64,000 bases of DNA from Lasiosphaeris hirsuta (taxonomy: Eukaryota; Ascomycota; Sordariomycetes; Sordariales; Lasiosphaeriaceae), in NCBI GenBank assembly GCA_030549175.1, contig JAUKUA010000007.1, positions 806,001 to 870,000 of the forward strand, written 5' to 3'. A program made the translations under genes and the position numbers. Below are positions 22,190 to 34,696 of this stretch, piece after piece (within the stretch, counting starts at the first letter, position 1; each line of letters opens with the position of its first letter). Below the pieces are notes generated by a model, which saw only the letters and a list, made by a program, of their open reading frames with translations, was not told the origin of the DNA and searched no databases.

Positions 22190-25100
22190 AAGAAATTCCT
22201 GTTCGAACACTCTTAAATCTTAATATCTTTAGCCTAGTCATAAGTAAAGACCTTATCAAAAAATAGAACATTTCTTATATATATAGAATGATCTTAAAAC
22301 CCTTAGAAGCCTTTAATGAAATTATCAACCTTAAATTAGGTAAGAAGTATACTAAGGAAATCATTTTACGATACTAAATAAAACACTTTTCTTATATAAC
22401 GTTCGAAATTTCTTCTCTCGACATAAAATACGATATCTTTCTTTCTTACTAGTAGCTATAATAATATTAGCCAAACTATCTATAAGATGTTGACATAACG
22501 AAAGTAACTTTTAGTTTAGACTACTATTATTAAAACTATACTTCCTTCGTAGTTTTAAGAAATAAAAGCTTAATTATAAATGTTAAGACGTCTTATATCT
22601 TAAACATTTCCGAAAGATTTAAAATCTTTACGTCTTTAACATCTTTTGAAATAACTTAATAACTACTAGATTACTAGCTATAAGACTATATAATTAATAT
22701 CATTAGAGATAAGAAGTTTTTATAGAAACCTCTTTATCCTATGTTACCTTTAGAAAAGAAAATCTTTCGTAAATGGCTAGACCAGATACTTAAGGAAGGT
22801 AAAATATAGAAATCTAAATCATCTTATTCCTTACCTATTTTCTTTATAGATAAGGAAGTATTATTAGAAAAAGCGGCTATAAGGAACCTAGAAAACCTCC
22901 GTCTTATAGTTAATTACCGAAAAATCAATAAATAAATAGTTAAAAACCGCTACCTACTACTCCTAATTACTAAATTTTAAGATATCTTTATTAGATTTAT
23001 TATCTTTATAAAGATAGATTTGAAATTAAGTTTTAACTTAATTCGGATAAAAGAAGGCTACGAGTAGAAAATAACATTCTAAACCTATTATAGTCTCTTT
23101 AAGTTTAATATAATATCTTTTGGCCTTACTAATACTTTTACTACCTTTTAAGGTATAATAAATCATATCTTTCGAGATCTTATCGATTAAGACCTCTTAT
23201 CTTATATTAACGACTTTTTCATTTATATAACCTCTAAAGAAAAGTACGATAAAATTGTTATTAAAGTCCTTAAGTAACTTTAGAAGTATAACCTTACTAT
23301 TAACCTTACTAAATATATATAAGATACTAAGAAATTAGAATATCTAAGTTATATTATTAATATTAAGGATATCGTAATATTAAAAGATAAGATAAAATAT
23401 ATCTTTTTATAAGAACAGCTAAAATCGATAAAAGAAGTTTAGTAATTTAATAGATTTACGAACTTCTATAGATATTATATTAAAGGTTACTTATATATTA
23501 CTAAGCTACTTACTGATTCTACGAACCTTACTTAGAAAACTTAAACATAGAACAATTAAATAAACGTTATATTTAAAGTATTAAAGAAAGCCTTTACTAA
23601 AGTCCTTATTTTAGTTTATTTCGACTTTAATAGACTACTTATTATCGAACCTAACACTTCAGATTATATATTAAGAGAAATAATGTCATAGAAGTAAGAT
23701 AACGGCAAGATATATCTTATAACCTTCTACTTAAGAAAGTTAATTCTCGTAGAAATTAACTACGAAATCTATGACAAAGAACTCCTAACGATAGTTAATT
23801 ACTTCTAACATTAAAGATACTATCTTAAGGAAGCTAAGTACTATATCGAAGTCTTCTTAGACTATCGTAATTTAGAATACTTCTAGACCGTAAAAGTTCT
23901 TAACCGCTACTAAGCCCGATAGGCTCAGTAGCTCGCTACCTTCGATTTCGTCATTAATTTCTGTCTTAGTATATAGAATGCCAAGGTAAATACTCTCTCA
24001 TAGTACGAAGAGTACCTTCCGGAAGGAGGGGATAAAAACTAGCCGATAACCTCTATTTTAAATAAAGGACATTTCTCCTATTCTAAGGCTCCGACATTCA
24101 TACTCTCAAAAGCACGTCTTTATAACATTCTAACATCGAAATAGAATAAAGAATTTTTTAAGTAAATTAAGACTACTACTCTTATAGACGAGGCTTATTA
24201 AAAGGTTTTAATTTCCCTTAGAAAAGACATAACTAACGAAGATAGAATCTTATTTATAAAGAATCATATCTAAATCTCTAATAACAAAGAACTTAAGATT
24301 TAGATTATCTACTCCGAACATGATACCAAAGTTACAAGCTACATAGGTATAGATAAGACTGTTAAACTAATTAAACAATATATATTCTAGCAAAACCTTA
24401 AAAAGAACGTCGCTAAGTTTATATACTCTTATCACGAGTATTAAAGTAATAAGCTAAGACATTACCTTCCTTTTAAACTACTCAATCTTATTAAACTAAA
24501 ATATTCTCTATGGAAGCTTATTTTAATAGACTTTATAACGAACCTTCCCTTCTCTAATAGATATAGTTTTATCTAAGTTATTATCGATACCTTTACTAAA
24601 ATAGTATACTTTATCTCCTTAAAAGATAATACTAAGAAGATAGAAGACTTGATCTTAATCTTTACTTATGAATGTTAGAAATATTATGGTATACCTACTA
24701 ACATTATTTCCGATCAGAATTTACAGTTTAACATAAAACTTTGGTATAACTTCCTTAAATATGTCGAAGTTAAACTAAAGATATTAACCTTATTCTACCT
24801 TAAAATAGATAGCTAGACTAAACGTCTTAATTAACATATCGAGGCTTATCTTAGAGCCTTCGTCAATTACGAGATAAATAACTAAGATATCTTATTACCT
24901 ATAGCCAAATTTATATGGAACAATATTAGATCGACTTCTACTAGTAACTCTCCCTTTTACACTAACTACAGATATTATCTAGCCGTTAACAATCTATCTA
25001 ACGAATCTATACATAACTCGTATAACGAAATCATGATATATTAGATAACAACGGTTTATAAAAACCTCTATAAAACCCTTAAAGAATCTTAAGAACAGAT

Positions 25101-25600
25101 AAAGAAGTACGTAGATCGGAAGTGAACGGAAGTACTTTCTTTTAAAGAAAAGTAACTAGTAATACTCGACATACGAAATATTAAGATTAAGAGACCTTCT
25201 AAGAAACTAGACAAAAAGCTACTCGGCCCGTTTAAAATCTCTAAGATAGTATCTCCTATAGCCGTGAAACTTAAACTCTTAGAGTGTTAGAAAATTTATC
25301 CTACCTTTCATATTTCCCTTATTAAACCCTTTCGAACTGACTCTTAGCTAATCTCCGATCTTATTTAAGTCTTAGAACAAGTAGGAGATGTTTACTTTAA
25401 GGAATTCGTAGTAGAGGAAATCATAAACTTCCGTATTAAGAAAAGGATAGTAAAGTATCTTATTAAATAGGATAGATATCCCAAGGAAAAGAATTAGACC
25501 TAGGAACTATATAAGTACTTCTCTAATACCTAGGAACTTTAAGACTTTCACGTTAAGTATCTACATAAGCCAAGAGACCCTAGGGTTATTAACCTAAGGA
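22190..25600 (+). pseudogene. pol region: protease, RT, RNase H, integrase, chromodomain
   Basis: Protease remnant near 22,200-22,320 (VRTLLNLNIFSLVIS). Reverse transcriptase about 22,740-23,420: RLIVNYRKINK, IKIDLKLSFNLIRIKEGYE, SFGLTNTFTTF and the active site as YINDFFIYI, with Asn for the first Asp. RNase H about 23,640-23,980: LREIMS, FYLRKLILVEINYEIYDKEL, ATFDFVINF. Integrase about 24,300-25,100: LILIDFITNLPFS, VIIDTFTKIVYFI, GIPTNIISDQNLQF and a final HIEAYLRAFVNY. C-terminal chromodomain about 25,380-25,580: VEEIINFRIKKRIVKYLIK followed by DRYPKEKN, with Trp positions turned to stops. The chromodomain places it among chromoviruses, which target heterochromatin. Confidence 0.9.
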
Positions 25601-25632
25601 CTTAAGACAAGTCTTCTTAGGAGGGGAGATAG

Positions 25633-26960
25633 TATTATATTAGTAGGCTCACCTAGGTTAACAAGGTCACTAACCTCCTTAACCGAGCCTTATACTAGTG
25701 GTATAAACTATATATAAGAAGTATATATCTATTAACCTACGAATATTTGTTACGAATCATATAGATAAGGGAACTATCATAAAGGATAGCTATAATGTAA
25801 CTTAACCTCGGGACATGATCTTACACGTGGCTCATAGCCTATTCAGCCGATACGTAGGTTGGTAGATTCTCTTATAGTACCTATAGGTTATAATAAAATG
25901 TCTAGAACTACTTATAAGCCAGAGTAGCTATATAATAGATCTCGTCCATACTAGGTAACGTCATTAGACTTTAAATTTATCATAGACAAGCTATTTAACC
26001 TTAATATTGTAGTTAGGGCCTATATAGTCAGCCTAGACCTTACAGCTAGTCTTTCGAATCATAGACCTCTCCGCTACTACTAACATTCCTTTAGAAGACC
26101 TAGAACCTAACGTTCTCCGAAGTCTAGCTTTAGTAGTAACAAGTAGTCACGATTTCCACATATAAGTTACGAAAGGAACCGTTGCTATGACAGCCGACAT
26201 AGGATCGACCTAACAGTACTATAGCTAACATAAGTACCAAGGACGTGAAGGAACACCTATAGTAATGGACACTATGTCGCTAGAGCTATATAAATAAGTA
26301 TTAATATCGGCTATGGACCGACGTGTAATAGGCCGGCTTTACTTAGCATGTAGCCATGGATTTATAGGGCGTGAGAGACAGGCGGCTAGAAAGAAGATTC
26401 GGGACCGACGGGTAGCTAAGAAGATCTTTTAGGTATTTTAGTATCTTTATATCTTATACATAGCCTTCTATAAGTAAGACAGGTATACTACGACAGATCC
26501 TCGAGAGGAAAAAGTTCCCTAGTTCTCTTTGGACAAACCTAGAAAGATTATTAGCTAAACTTCAGTGAAGTTAAGAGGTAATATAACCTTATGAACCCTT
26601 TTGTTTTTCCTAACTTGTAACTACGAAGTATTATGTCTTATCTTCTGTTAGATCATTCTATCTCCCTAAACCTCCTTCTCCCTAGCTCTTTACCACTTTA
26701 TATTACGATAGTTAACTCCCTTACCGTCCTGTTCTAAACCTCTGAATTGGACCTTGTACTTATTAGCCTTGTAAAGATCAAGTCCCTGAGTTCGTCGTGT
26801 GAAAGCTTTGAACTAGACCAATAGCAATTATCGGGGTGGTTCGCTGAACGGTTAAGTCGAGAGTTAAGAAAAGGTTAAAGCTCTATAGTCTGATTCTTCA
26901 TTTGATATCTCACCTTGTGGTTGTCACACCCCAGACCTTCGGTAGCTAGCCTGTGTCACA
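25633..26960 (+). repeat. 3' LTR of the chromovirus
   Basis: Begins TATTATATTAGTAGGCTCACC (RIP-altered TGTCACACTGG..) and ends GGTAGCTAGCCTGTGTCACA, followed by the GTTAG duplication. The distal half is less AT-shifted than the proximal half. Confidence 0.93.
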
Positions 26961-26965
26961 GTTAG

Positions 26966-27751
26966 AGAACTAAGAAGTCAGGCTATTTCCGTCTTTCTTT
27001 TATAATTAGAGAAGGTACCTTAATAATACAGCTAAGTACCTACTATCGTAATATTACCTATAACCTACCTTATCGCCCGTGTTACCGACTTCTCAGCTAA
27101 CTTCTTCTTAGTCCTTAGTCCCGTTTCTAAGGCTTTCGTAGATAAACGGTTAGTTATCAGTTATTATAAAAGATAAGCCTCATTCTAGTAAATCTAAGAG
27201 TTTCGGTATTATTAGATAAGACGCTTACTTTAGATAAAGGTTCAAGTTTCTAAAGTTTAATATGTTTCGAGATACTAAGAAAGATAAAAACCCTACTATA
27301 GTAAAAATCTACCGTTCTACAGTTAAGAATAGGTAAGCCGGGTATATATAGGTAGGGATATAGATATAGTAAGTAGAAGCTCCCCTTAAATCATAACATA
27401 ATAAACTCTTATAATAAGCCCTAATTACCTAAGTACATAGCCGATAACTACCTAAGTACCTTAGCTTACTTATACCTACTTACCTTATAGAAAGAAGTAC
27501 CTAAGAGGCTTTAAGTTAGCTATATAGGTCTCGGTAACTTAAGATATATTAATAACTTATATCAATCCTTCCCCTTTCTATATATATTCCTTAGTAACTG
27601 TAATGATATTTCCTTCGACTTCTCTTAGTAAATACTTGTCTATTTATTAAGGCGGGCGTTGACCTAGGATAGCCTATCTAAATTAGAACCTAAACTTCTT
27701 TTATATTCTAACTCTCGGCTAATAAGTCGAATTATATCAAACATAGTCCTA
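26966..27751. other. Continuation of the pre-insertion locus, nothing recognised
   Basis: Before the chromovirus inserted, this stretch joined 18,225. It is AT-rich and decayed. It may hold the 5' end of the minus-strand gene at 17,154-18,225 and the promoter of the plus-strand GTPase gene. Confidence 0.4.
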
Positions 27752-28800
27752 ATGAAGCTTAAGTATGATACTCTGATGATCTTAGTCATAGGTATAACAA
27801 GGTCGGGAAAGTCTAGATTTATAAACTATTTAATGTCTAGTATAGTTCAGGAAGAGTCTACTTTAACATCTAGTACGTCCTTATCCTATCCCCATCCCGT
27901 TTATTATCTTACCACGGGCTATCCTTACTCGATATTAAGACTAGGATAGGCGTAAAAACTTAAGAGTGCTAGATTATACCCGTTAAGATAGGCTAGGACC
28001 TTATTTACGTTATAGATACGTTAGGATTCAACGATACCAACTGCTCCGATGCCGAGATTCTTAAAGAAATTACCTAGTTCTTCGTAACATAGTACGAGTT
28101 GGGTACGAAGCTTTGTAGTATCATTTTCGTCTACTACATTTCCGATGTTAGAATGTAAGGCTCGGTACTTTCGTACTTTTACATATTCAAAGAGTTCTAT
28201 AGAAAGGAGGTACTTAGTAATGTCATTTTACTTATAACCATGTAAAACTAACTAGATAATATGGGTCTTAGTATGAGACGGTAATAGTAGCTCTAAGAGT
28301 AGTACTAGGTTTCTATGATACGGTACGGCTTCTACGTTTATAAGTTCCATCCCGCCATGTTGAGCTTAGCTAAAGGCCTAGTTTTATAGTTACTAAATAA
28401 AGACGATATTGTTTTATAGATTTAAAAAGATATTATAAAGGAGGGTAAGACTTTAGACGTAATAGCCGTTAGTTACTTCGTAGTTAAGAGGTTAGAAAAG
28501 TAGCTCGAGGCTTTGACTAAGGAAACTAAGAAGTAGAGGCTGAGGTAGCGTTTATAAGATAACGTAGGAACGAGTGACATTATAAAATTATGGAGAAAAA
28601 GATTAAAAGGGTACGGGAAAATAGCTAGTTGGTTATGGCTAATAGAGCCCGCCTTAAGTCGAGTATATAGGCCGAGATATAAGACAAGGTCTATAAGTAG
28701 AAGAGTACCTCCTGGTAGAAAGAAGGTATCTATCTCTTTACCTTGATTATAGAGCTTATGATTATAACTATAACTAACGTCATACTACTACTACTTGGCA
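27752..28800 (+). pseudogene. P-loop GTPase (AIG1/septin-like fungal G-domain protein), RIP-damaged
   Basis: The ATG at 27,752 opens a frame with a Walker A motif (LVIGITRSGKSRFINYL). After a change of frame, 27,997 on reads DLIYVIDTLGFNDTNCSD (the DTPGFDDT-type switch), then EILKEIT, ELGTKLCSIIFVYYISDVRM and YIFKEFY, which matches the order of fungal AIG1-like G-domain proteins. The TTMW motif is seen as ITM plus stop. Downstream a charged helical part (MEKKIKRVREN, MANRARLKSSI) and a hydrophobic tail (LFTLIIELMIITITNVI) suggest a coiled coil and a membrane segment. Many TAA/TAG stops; not functional. In the ancestral locus it was divergent to the minus-strand gene now at 17,154-18,225. Confidence 0.75.
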
Positions 28801-29071
28801 TGTCGATAGCCTAATAGCCTCTATCCCGGCTTTTGTTTTAACCTTTACCAACTTTAAAGTAACCATTTCAAATTGACTAAATCATTACCTAAGCCTTATG
28901 TAAGCCCGGGCTATAATATCTCTAAGAAAATACCGTAGAAGTAGTATAAGTATTATAGTATATATAGGACTACCAAATTAGCCTTTAGGACTGTCTATAA
29001 ATCTAAAGAATCTTATATTTATATAATATCTAAAGGCTTACTAATAACGGTAGCCTCAGCCTCTATATAAC

Positions 29072-31716
29072 TATCACACTGGTAGGCTCACCTAGGTCAA
29101 CAAGGTCACTGACCTCCTTGACCGAGCCACACCACCGGCACACACCACACACCTACACAACACCATGGACCCACAACAACAGGTTCAGCGAACCTGTCAA
29201 CGTAGAGCCAGTACTAAGAAGGTTGCCACGACGTAGCTTAACCTTGGGACACACTCCATCGCGTAGCTCAAGGCCTACTTGGCCTGAACACGCAGGTCAA
29301 CGGATCCTCAGGCACGACTAAGGGTCGTGACAGGATGCCTAGAACCATTTATAAGCCAGAGCAGCCATATACTGGATCTCGCCTACGCTAGGTAACGTCA
29401 CTAGACTTCAGATTTGTCATGGACGAGCTACTCAACCTCAGTATCACAATCAAGGTCTGCACAGCAGCCAAGATCTTACAGTTGGTCTTTCAAATCAAGG
29501 ACCTCCCCGCTATCACTGACATTCCTTTAGAAAACCTAAAACCCGACTTTCTCCGGAGTCTAGCTTCAGTGGTAACAGGTAGTCGTGATCCCCGCGTGTA
29601 AGTCACGAAGGGAACCGTTGCTGTGACAAGTACTGGCCTTGGGACTTAGTAACTTGTAGTCAACGTAAGTACCGAGGCTGTGAAGGAACCTCTACGGCGA
29701 TAGTTACCATGACCGCTTGAGCTATAGGAGTAAGTACTAATACTAACCGAGGGCCGACGTGTGATAGGCCGACCCTACCTAGCTTATAGCCATTGATTTG
29801 TAGAACGCGAGAGACGGGCGGCTAGAAAGGAGATTCGGGACTAACGGGCGGCTAGGAGGATCTTTAGATATTTTGGTATTCTTATATCTTATACATAACG
29901 TTCTATAAGTAGTACTGGTACCTTATGACGGATCCTCGAGAGGAAGAAGCTCTCTAGTTCTCTTTAGACAAACCTAGAAAGATTATTAGCTGAACTTTAG
30001 TGAAGCTAAGAGGTAATATAACCTTATGAACATTTGTAACTACGAAGTATCGTATGTTATCTTATGTCGTATTGTTCTATCTCCTTAAATCTTCTTCTTC
30101 TCACGGTATATATTACTACTCTAAGCTACGACGATTAACTCCCTTAACTACTGTACCAAAGCTCTAAATCTAACTTTGTACCGAGTCACTTGACTATTAA
30201 GTCGTACGAAGCCTTATGAGAATCATCTCTCTAAGTCAGAAGGCTTGAAAGCTTTAAATTAGACTAATACTATTACTGGGGTAGTTAGCTATTTAGTTAA
30301 AGTTATATCTGAGGTTATAGCTTTATAGTTCGACTCCTTATGTGACACAGGCCAGCCCGCGGAGGTCTGGGGTGTGACAACCACAAGGTGAGATATCAAA
30401 CGAAGAATCAGACTGTAGAGCTTTAACCTTTTCCTAACTCTCGACTTAACCGTTTAGCGAACCACCCCGACAATTGCTGTTGGTTTAGTTCAGAGCTTTC
30501 ACACGACGAACTCAGGGACTTGATCTTCGTAAGGCTAATAAGCACAAGGTCTGATTCAGAGGTTTAGAACAGAACGGTGAGGGAGTTAACTGTCACAATA
30601 CAAAGTGGTAAAGAGCTAGGGAGAAGGAGGTTCAGAGAGATAGAATGATCTAACAGAAGATAAGACACAATACTTCATAATTACAAGTCAGGAGAAACAG
30701 AAGGGTTTACAAGGTTATATTACCCCTCAGCTTCACTGAAGTTCAGCTGATAATCTTTCTAGGTTTGTCCAAAGAGAACTGGGGAGCTTCTTCCTCTCAA
30801 GGATCCGTCGTAGCGTACCTGTCCTACTTATGGAAGGCTATGTATAAGATACAAGGATACTAGAATACCTAAAGGATCTTCCTAGCCACCCGTCGGTCCC
30901 GAATCTCCTTTCTAGCCGCCCGTCTCTCACGCCCTACAAATCCGTAGCTACATACCAAGTAAAGCCGGCCTATCACACGTCGGTCCATAGCCGGTATTAG
31001 TACTTATCTATACAACTCTAACGGCATGGTATCCATTGCTACAGGTGTTCCTTCACGTCCTTGGTACTTACGTTGGCCACAGCGCTGTTAGGTCGATCCC
31101 ATGTCAGCTGTCACAGTAATGGTTCCCTTCGTGATTCACACGCGGGGGTCGCGGCCACCTGTCACCACTGAAGCTAGACTCCGGAGAACGTCAGGTTCCA
31201 GGTCTTCCAAAAGAATATATGATTCGAAAGACCAGCTGTAAGGTCTAGGCTGACTGTGCAGGCCCTGACCACGATGCTGAGGTTGAATGGCTTGTCCATG
31301 ACAAATCTGAAGTCTAATGACGTTGCCTAGCGCGGGCGAGATCCGTTGTACGGCTGCTCTGGCTTGTGAGTGGTTCTGGGCATTCCATCGTAACCCGTAG
31401 GTACTTTTTAGGAGAATCCGCTGACCTGCGTGTCGACTGAATAGGCCATAAGCCACGCGTGGAATCGTGTCCCGAGGTTAAGCCACGTTATGGCCATCCT
31501 CTGTAATAGTTCCCTTATCTACGTGATCCATGACGGATGTTCGTGGGTCAATAGGTATGTGCTTCTTGTGTGTGGTTCGTGCCGCTGGTATATGGCTCGG
31601 TCAAGAAGGTCAGTGACCCTGTTAACCTAGGTGAGCCTTACCAGTGTGACACCTTACTTAATATCTTACCTTATGATTGTTACATCCTAGACCTTCGGTA
31701 GCTAGCCTATGTTATA
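29072..31716 (+). repeat. 5' LTR of a second Gypsy element, split by a solo LTR
   Basis: The LTR runs 29,072-30,340 and resumes at 31,657, ending at 31,716 (CTATGTTATA). Without the insert it measures about 1,329 bp, the full LTR length. It begins TATCACACTGGTAGGCTCACC. Confidence 0.88.
30341..31651 (-). repeat. Solo LTR inserted in inverse orientation
   Basis: A full-length LTR (1,311 bp, TGTGACACAGGCC..CCAGTGTGACA) inserted into the LTR that starts at 29,072. It is flanked by CCTTA at 30,336-30,340 and 31,652-31,656, a perfect 5-bp duplication, and the interrupted LTR reads on across it. It is among the least AT-shifted copies, so it is probably young. Confidence 0.93.
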
Positions 31717-33370
31717 AATAATCTTTCTTCTCGTTTATTAATTCGAAATCTTTTAATCATTTGTAATAGTATCTCTTCTAATCCATGGAACGTTATATAT
31801 GGTTATTATGGGAAAGGTAATCGAGCCTACCCCTAGTACCGATATCATGATCTAAGAACCTCCCGAGATAACTATAATAGCTATTAGGAAATTTCTAACA
31901 ATTTTCTCGAGCTCCCTATATATCGTTAAACTACCATAATAATTTGTAGATCTTTACTAACAGGTAGCTTAAGCCTACTAAGAGCTTTACCTTTTCGTAA
32001 CCTCTATAACTCCCGATAAGAAAAGACTCGACTCTCTCACTTTAACGTTCTTAACATTACTTTCGGACTATAAAAACATAGTTTAATACGTTTAGAATAA
32101 CTAGTATGTCCTTGAAGCTACCTAATAAGAACTCGAAGCTTCATACGTATCCTTTGGTATCTAGGTCAATAAGAAACTTTCCCGTTTTACCACCTAAGAC
32201 ACGTAACATCAAAAATCTCTCTCTATTATCGTCGCTTAAACCGAAGCCCTCCATAAGAACATACTTAAGTAGAAAAAGTAAATAGAGTAACAAGTACGGT
32301 AGATAAAACAGTAAGTATGGGAACAAACTAGTGAGCTTATCCAGGTTAAGGAACTTTTCTAGATCTAAGAACAAAAGTAAGCCCGCTAAGACTATCATAA
32401 TACTAATGTCTAACATTAGTCTACTTCGGCCTAGAGACAACTTAACTTACTCATAGCTCTTTATTAGCCCGGAGTCTCACGAACTCCTAAGGAACAGGAA
32501 CTGTTTAACTAGCTTAAGGCTTACTTAAAAAACCTAGTCGAAGAAATACTTATAACCCGAACTACCGTAGTAAGGCCTTATGATACGGACAAGATCATCT
32601 AAAGGGCCATAACCCGTTTGTAAAAATTATCCTTTATCGAACCTTTCCGATAGACGTTATAACTGTTAAGAAAATTAACTTCGACTTGGTACTTCGATAA
32701 CAACGAAGACCCTCTCTTTGACTATAATCTCTAACAAAGAGTAATCTGAGAGATCTTATCTAGAGCTTAGAGACAGCTCGATAGTATATAAAACTCTGAT
32801 GTTAGGATAAGGAGTGGAAGATTAGGAAGAGGTAACTAATCTCTTAGTAGTTACTTAAGGGCTATTATCTTACTACCGTCCCTAAGTAGCTATGGCTCTA
32901 GTAACAATAGTAGAAGCTCCTTACTAGTAGGTAATCTACCTTCTGGACCTTCTGGCGGACCCCTAGGTCTCTTAGGAGGGCCTCCTGGCCTACTAAGATT
33001 ACTAGGAGGCTTACCAGAGCTCCTAAGACCCCTAGAACCTCTAGGTCCGGGCTTCCGGAGTCTGTTACCATAACCTCTACTCGACCCGATAATAATCCTT
33101 CTTAACCTTATCTATACGAACTAAATAATAATATAAGAATATGTTATCGTAATTCGTGATTCCCGAGAATAAGGTATCGCCGTAACTATGGCAAAACCCG
33201 AAAAATATAACGGGAAGGATAAAGGACATTTTAAGACTTAGTAGTATTTCGTTAAGGAATATTTTAATGTTTATGAGTAAAGCTTCCTCGACGACAGAGC
33301 TAAAATTAGCTTTGTTGGTACTCTTACAAAAGATATTATTTTCGAATGGTATTAAAAGAAGAGGTCGTAG
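31717..33370 (+). mobile_element. Truncated internal region of the second Gypsy element
   Basis: Starts AATAATCTTTCTTC like the internal region after the 5' LTR of the complete element. Gag begins near 33,187 (MAKPEKYNGKDKGHFKT) followed by a stop series and KEYFNVYE. It breaks off at 33,370 where an inverted LTR starts; no pol follows on the other side. A preceding proline-rich part lies at 32,930-33,060. Confidence 0.8.
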
Positions 33371-34696
33371 TGTGACACAGGCCAGCCCACGAAGGCCTAG
33401 GGTGTGACAACCACAAGGTGAGATATCGAATGGAGAGTCAGACTGTAGAGCTTTAACCTTTTCCTAACTCTCGACTCAACCGTTCAGCGAACCACCCCGA
33501 CAATTGCTATTGGTCTAGTTCAGAGCTTTCACACGATGAACTTAGGGAGTTGATCTTTGTAAGGCTTAATAAGCACAAGGTCCGATTCAGAGCTTTAGAA
33601 CAGAGCGGTGAGGGAGTTAACTGTCACAATGTAAAGTGGTGGAGAGCCAGGGAGAAAGAGGTTTAGGGAGATAGAATGACTTAATAGAAGATATGACACA
33701 ATACTTCGTAGTTATAAGTCAGGGGAAATAGAAGGGTTCACAAGGTTATATTACCCCTTAGCTTTACTAAAGTTCAGCTGATAATCTTTCTAAGTTTGTC
33801 CAAAGAGAACTAGGGAGCTTCTTTCTCTTGAGGATCTATCGTAACGTACCTGTCTTACTTATAAAAGGCTATGTATAAGATATAAGGATACTAAAATACC
33901 TAAAGGATCTTCTTAGCTACCCGTCGGTCCCGAATCTCCTTTCTAGCCGCCTGTCTCTCACGTCTTACAAATCAGCGGCTATAAGCCAAGTGAAGCCGGC
34001 TTATCATACGTTGGTTTACGGCCGGTATTAGTACTTATCCGTACAGCTCTAGCGGCATGGTGTTTATTACTGTAGGTATTCCTTCACGTCCTTAGTACTT
34101 ATGTTGGCTATAAGCCGCTAAGTCCCGAGGCTAGCGTTTGTTACAGTAACGGTTCCCTTCATGACTTATACGCGGGGGTCGCGACTACTTGTTACCACTG
34201 AAGCTAGACTCTAGAGAACGTCGGGTTCCAAGTCTTCCAAAGGAATGCTAGTGATAACGGGAAGGTCCATGATTCGAAAGACTAGCTGTAAGATCCGGGC
34301 TGACTGTGTAAGCTCTAACTACGATACTGAGGTTAAATAGCTTGTCTATGACAAATTTAAAGTCTAATAACGTTACCTAGTATAGGTAAGACCTGTTATA
34401 CGGCTACTCTAGCTTATGAGTGGTTTTAGACATTTCGTCGTAACCTATGGGCGCTTAGGAGAGTCCACTGACCTATGTACCGGCTAAATAGGCTATTAGT
34501 CACACGTGAGATTATGTCCTAAGGTTGAGCTACGTTGTGGCTATCTTCTATGATAGTTCCCTTATCTACGTAATCCTTAATAAATGTTCGTAGGTCAATA
34601 GGTATATACTTCTTATGTATGGTTCGTGCCGTTGGTATATGGCTCGGTTAAGAAGGTTAGTAATCCTATTGACCTAGGTGAGCCTACCAGTGTGAT
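33371..34696 (-). repeat. Gypsy LTR, inverted, first of a head-to-tail pair
   Basis: Near full length, starts TGTGACACAGGCCAGCCCACG and ends CCTACCAGTGTGAT. The last bases of the expected TGTGACA are missing at the junction with the next LTR. Moderately RIP-damaged. Confidence 0.9.

Larger units (their letters stand above)
18231..26960 (+). mobile_element. Complete Ty3/Gypsy chromovirus, 8,730 bp, RIP-damaged
   Basis: Two direct LTRs of 1,328 bp each bound an internal region with gag, protease, reverse transcriptase, RNase H, integrase and a chromodomain, in Ty3/Gypsy order. The element is flanked by a perfect 5-bp duplication, GTTAG at 18,226-18,230 and 26,961-26,965. A purine-rich tract (AGGAGGGGAGATAG) ends just before the 3' LTR. 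All coding frames are riddled with TAA/TAG and show Cys-to-Tyr and Asp-to-Asn changes, the G-to-A and C-to-T signature of RIP. It cannot be active. Confidence 0.95.
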
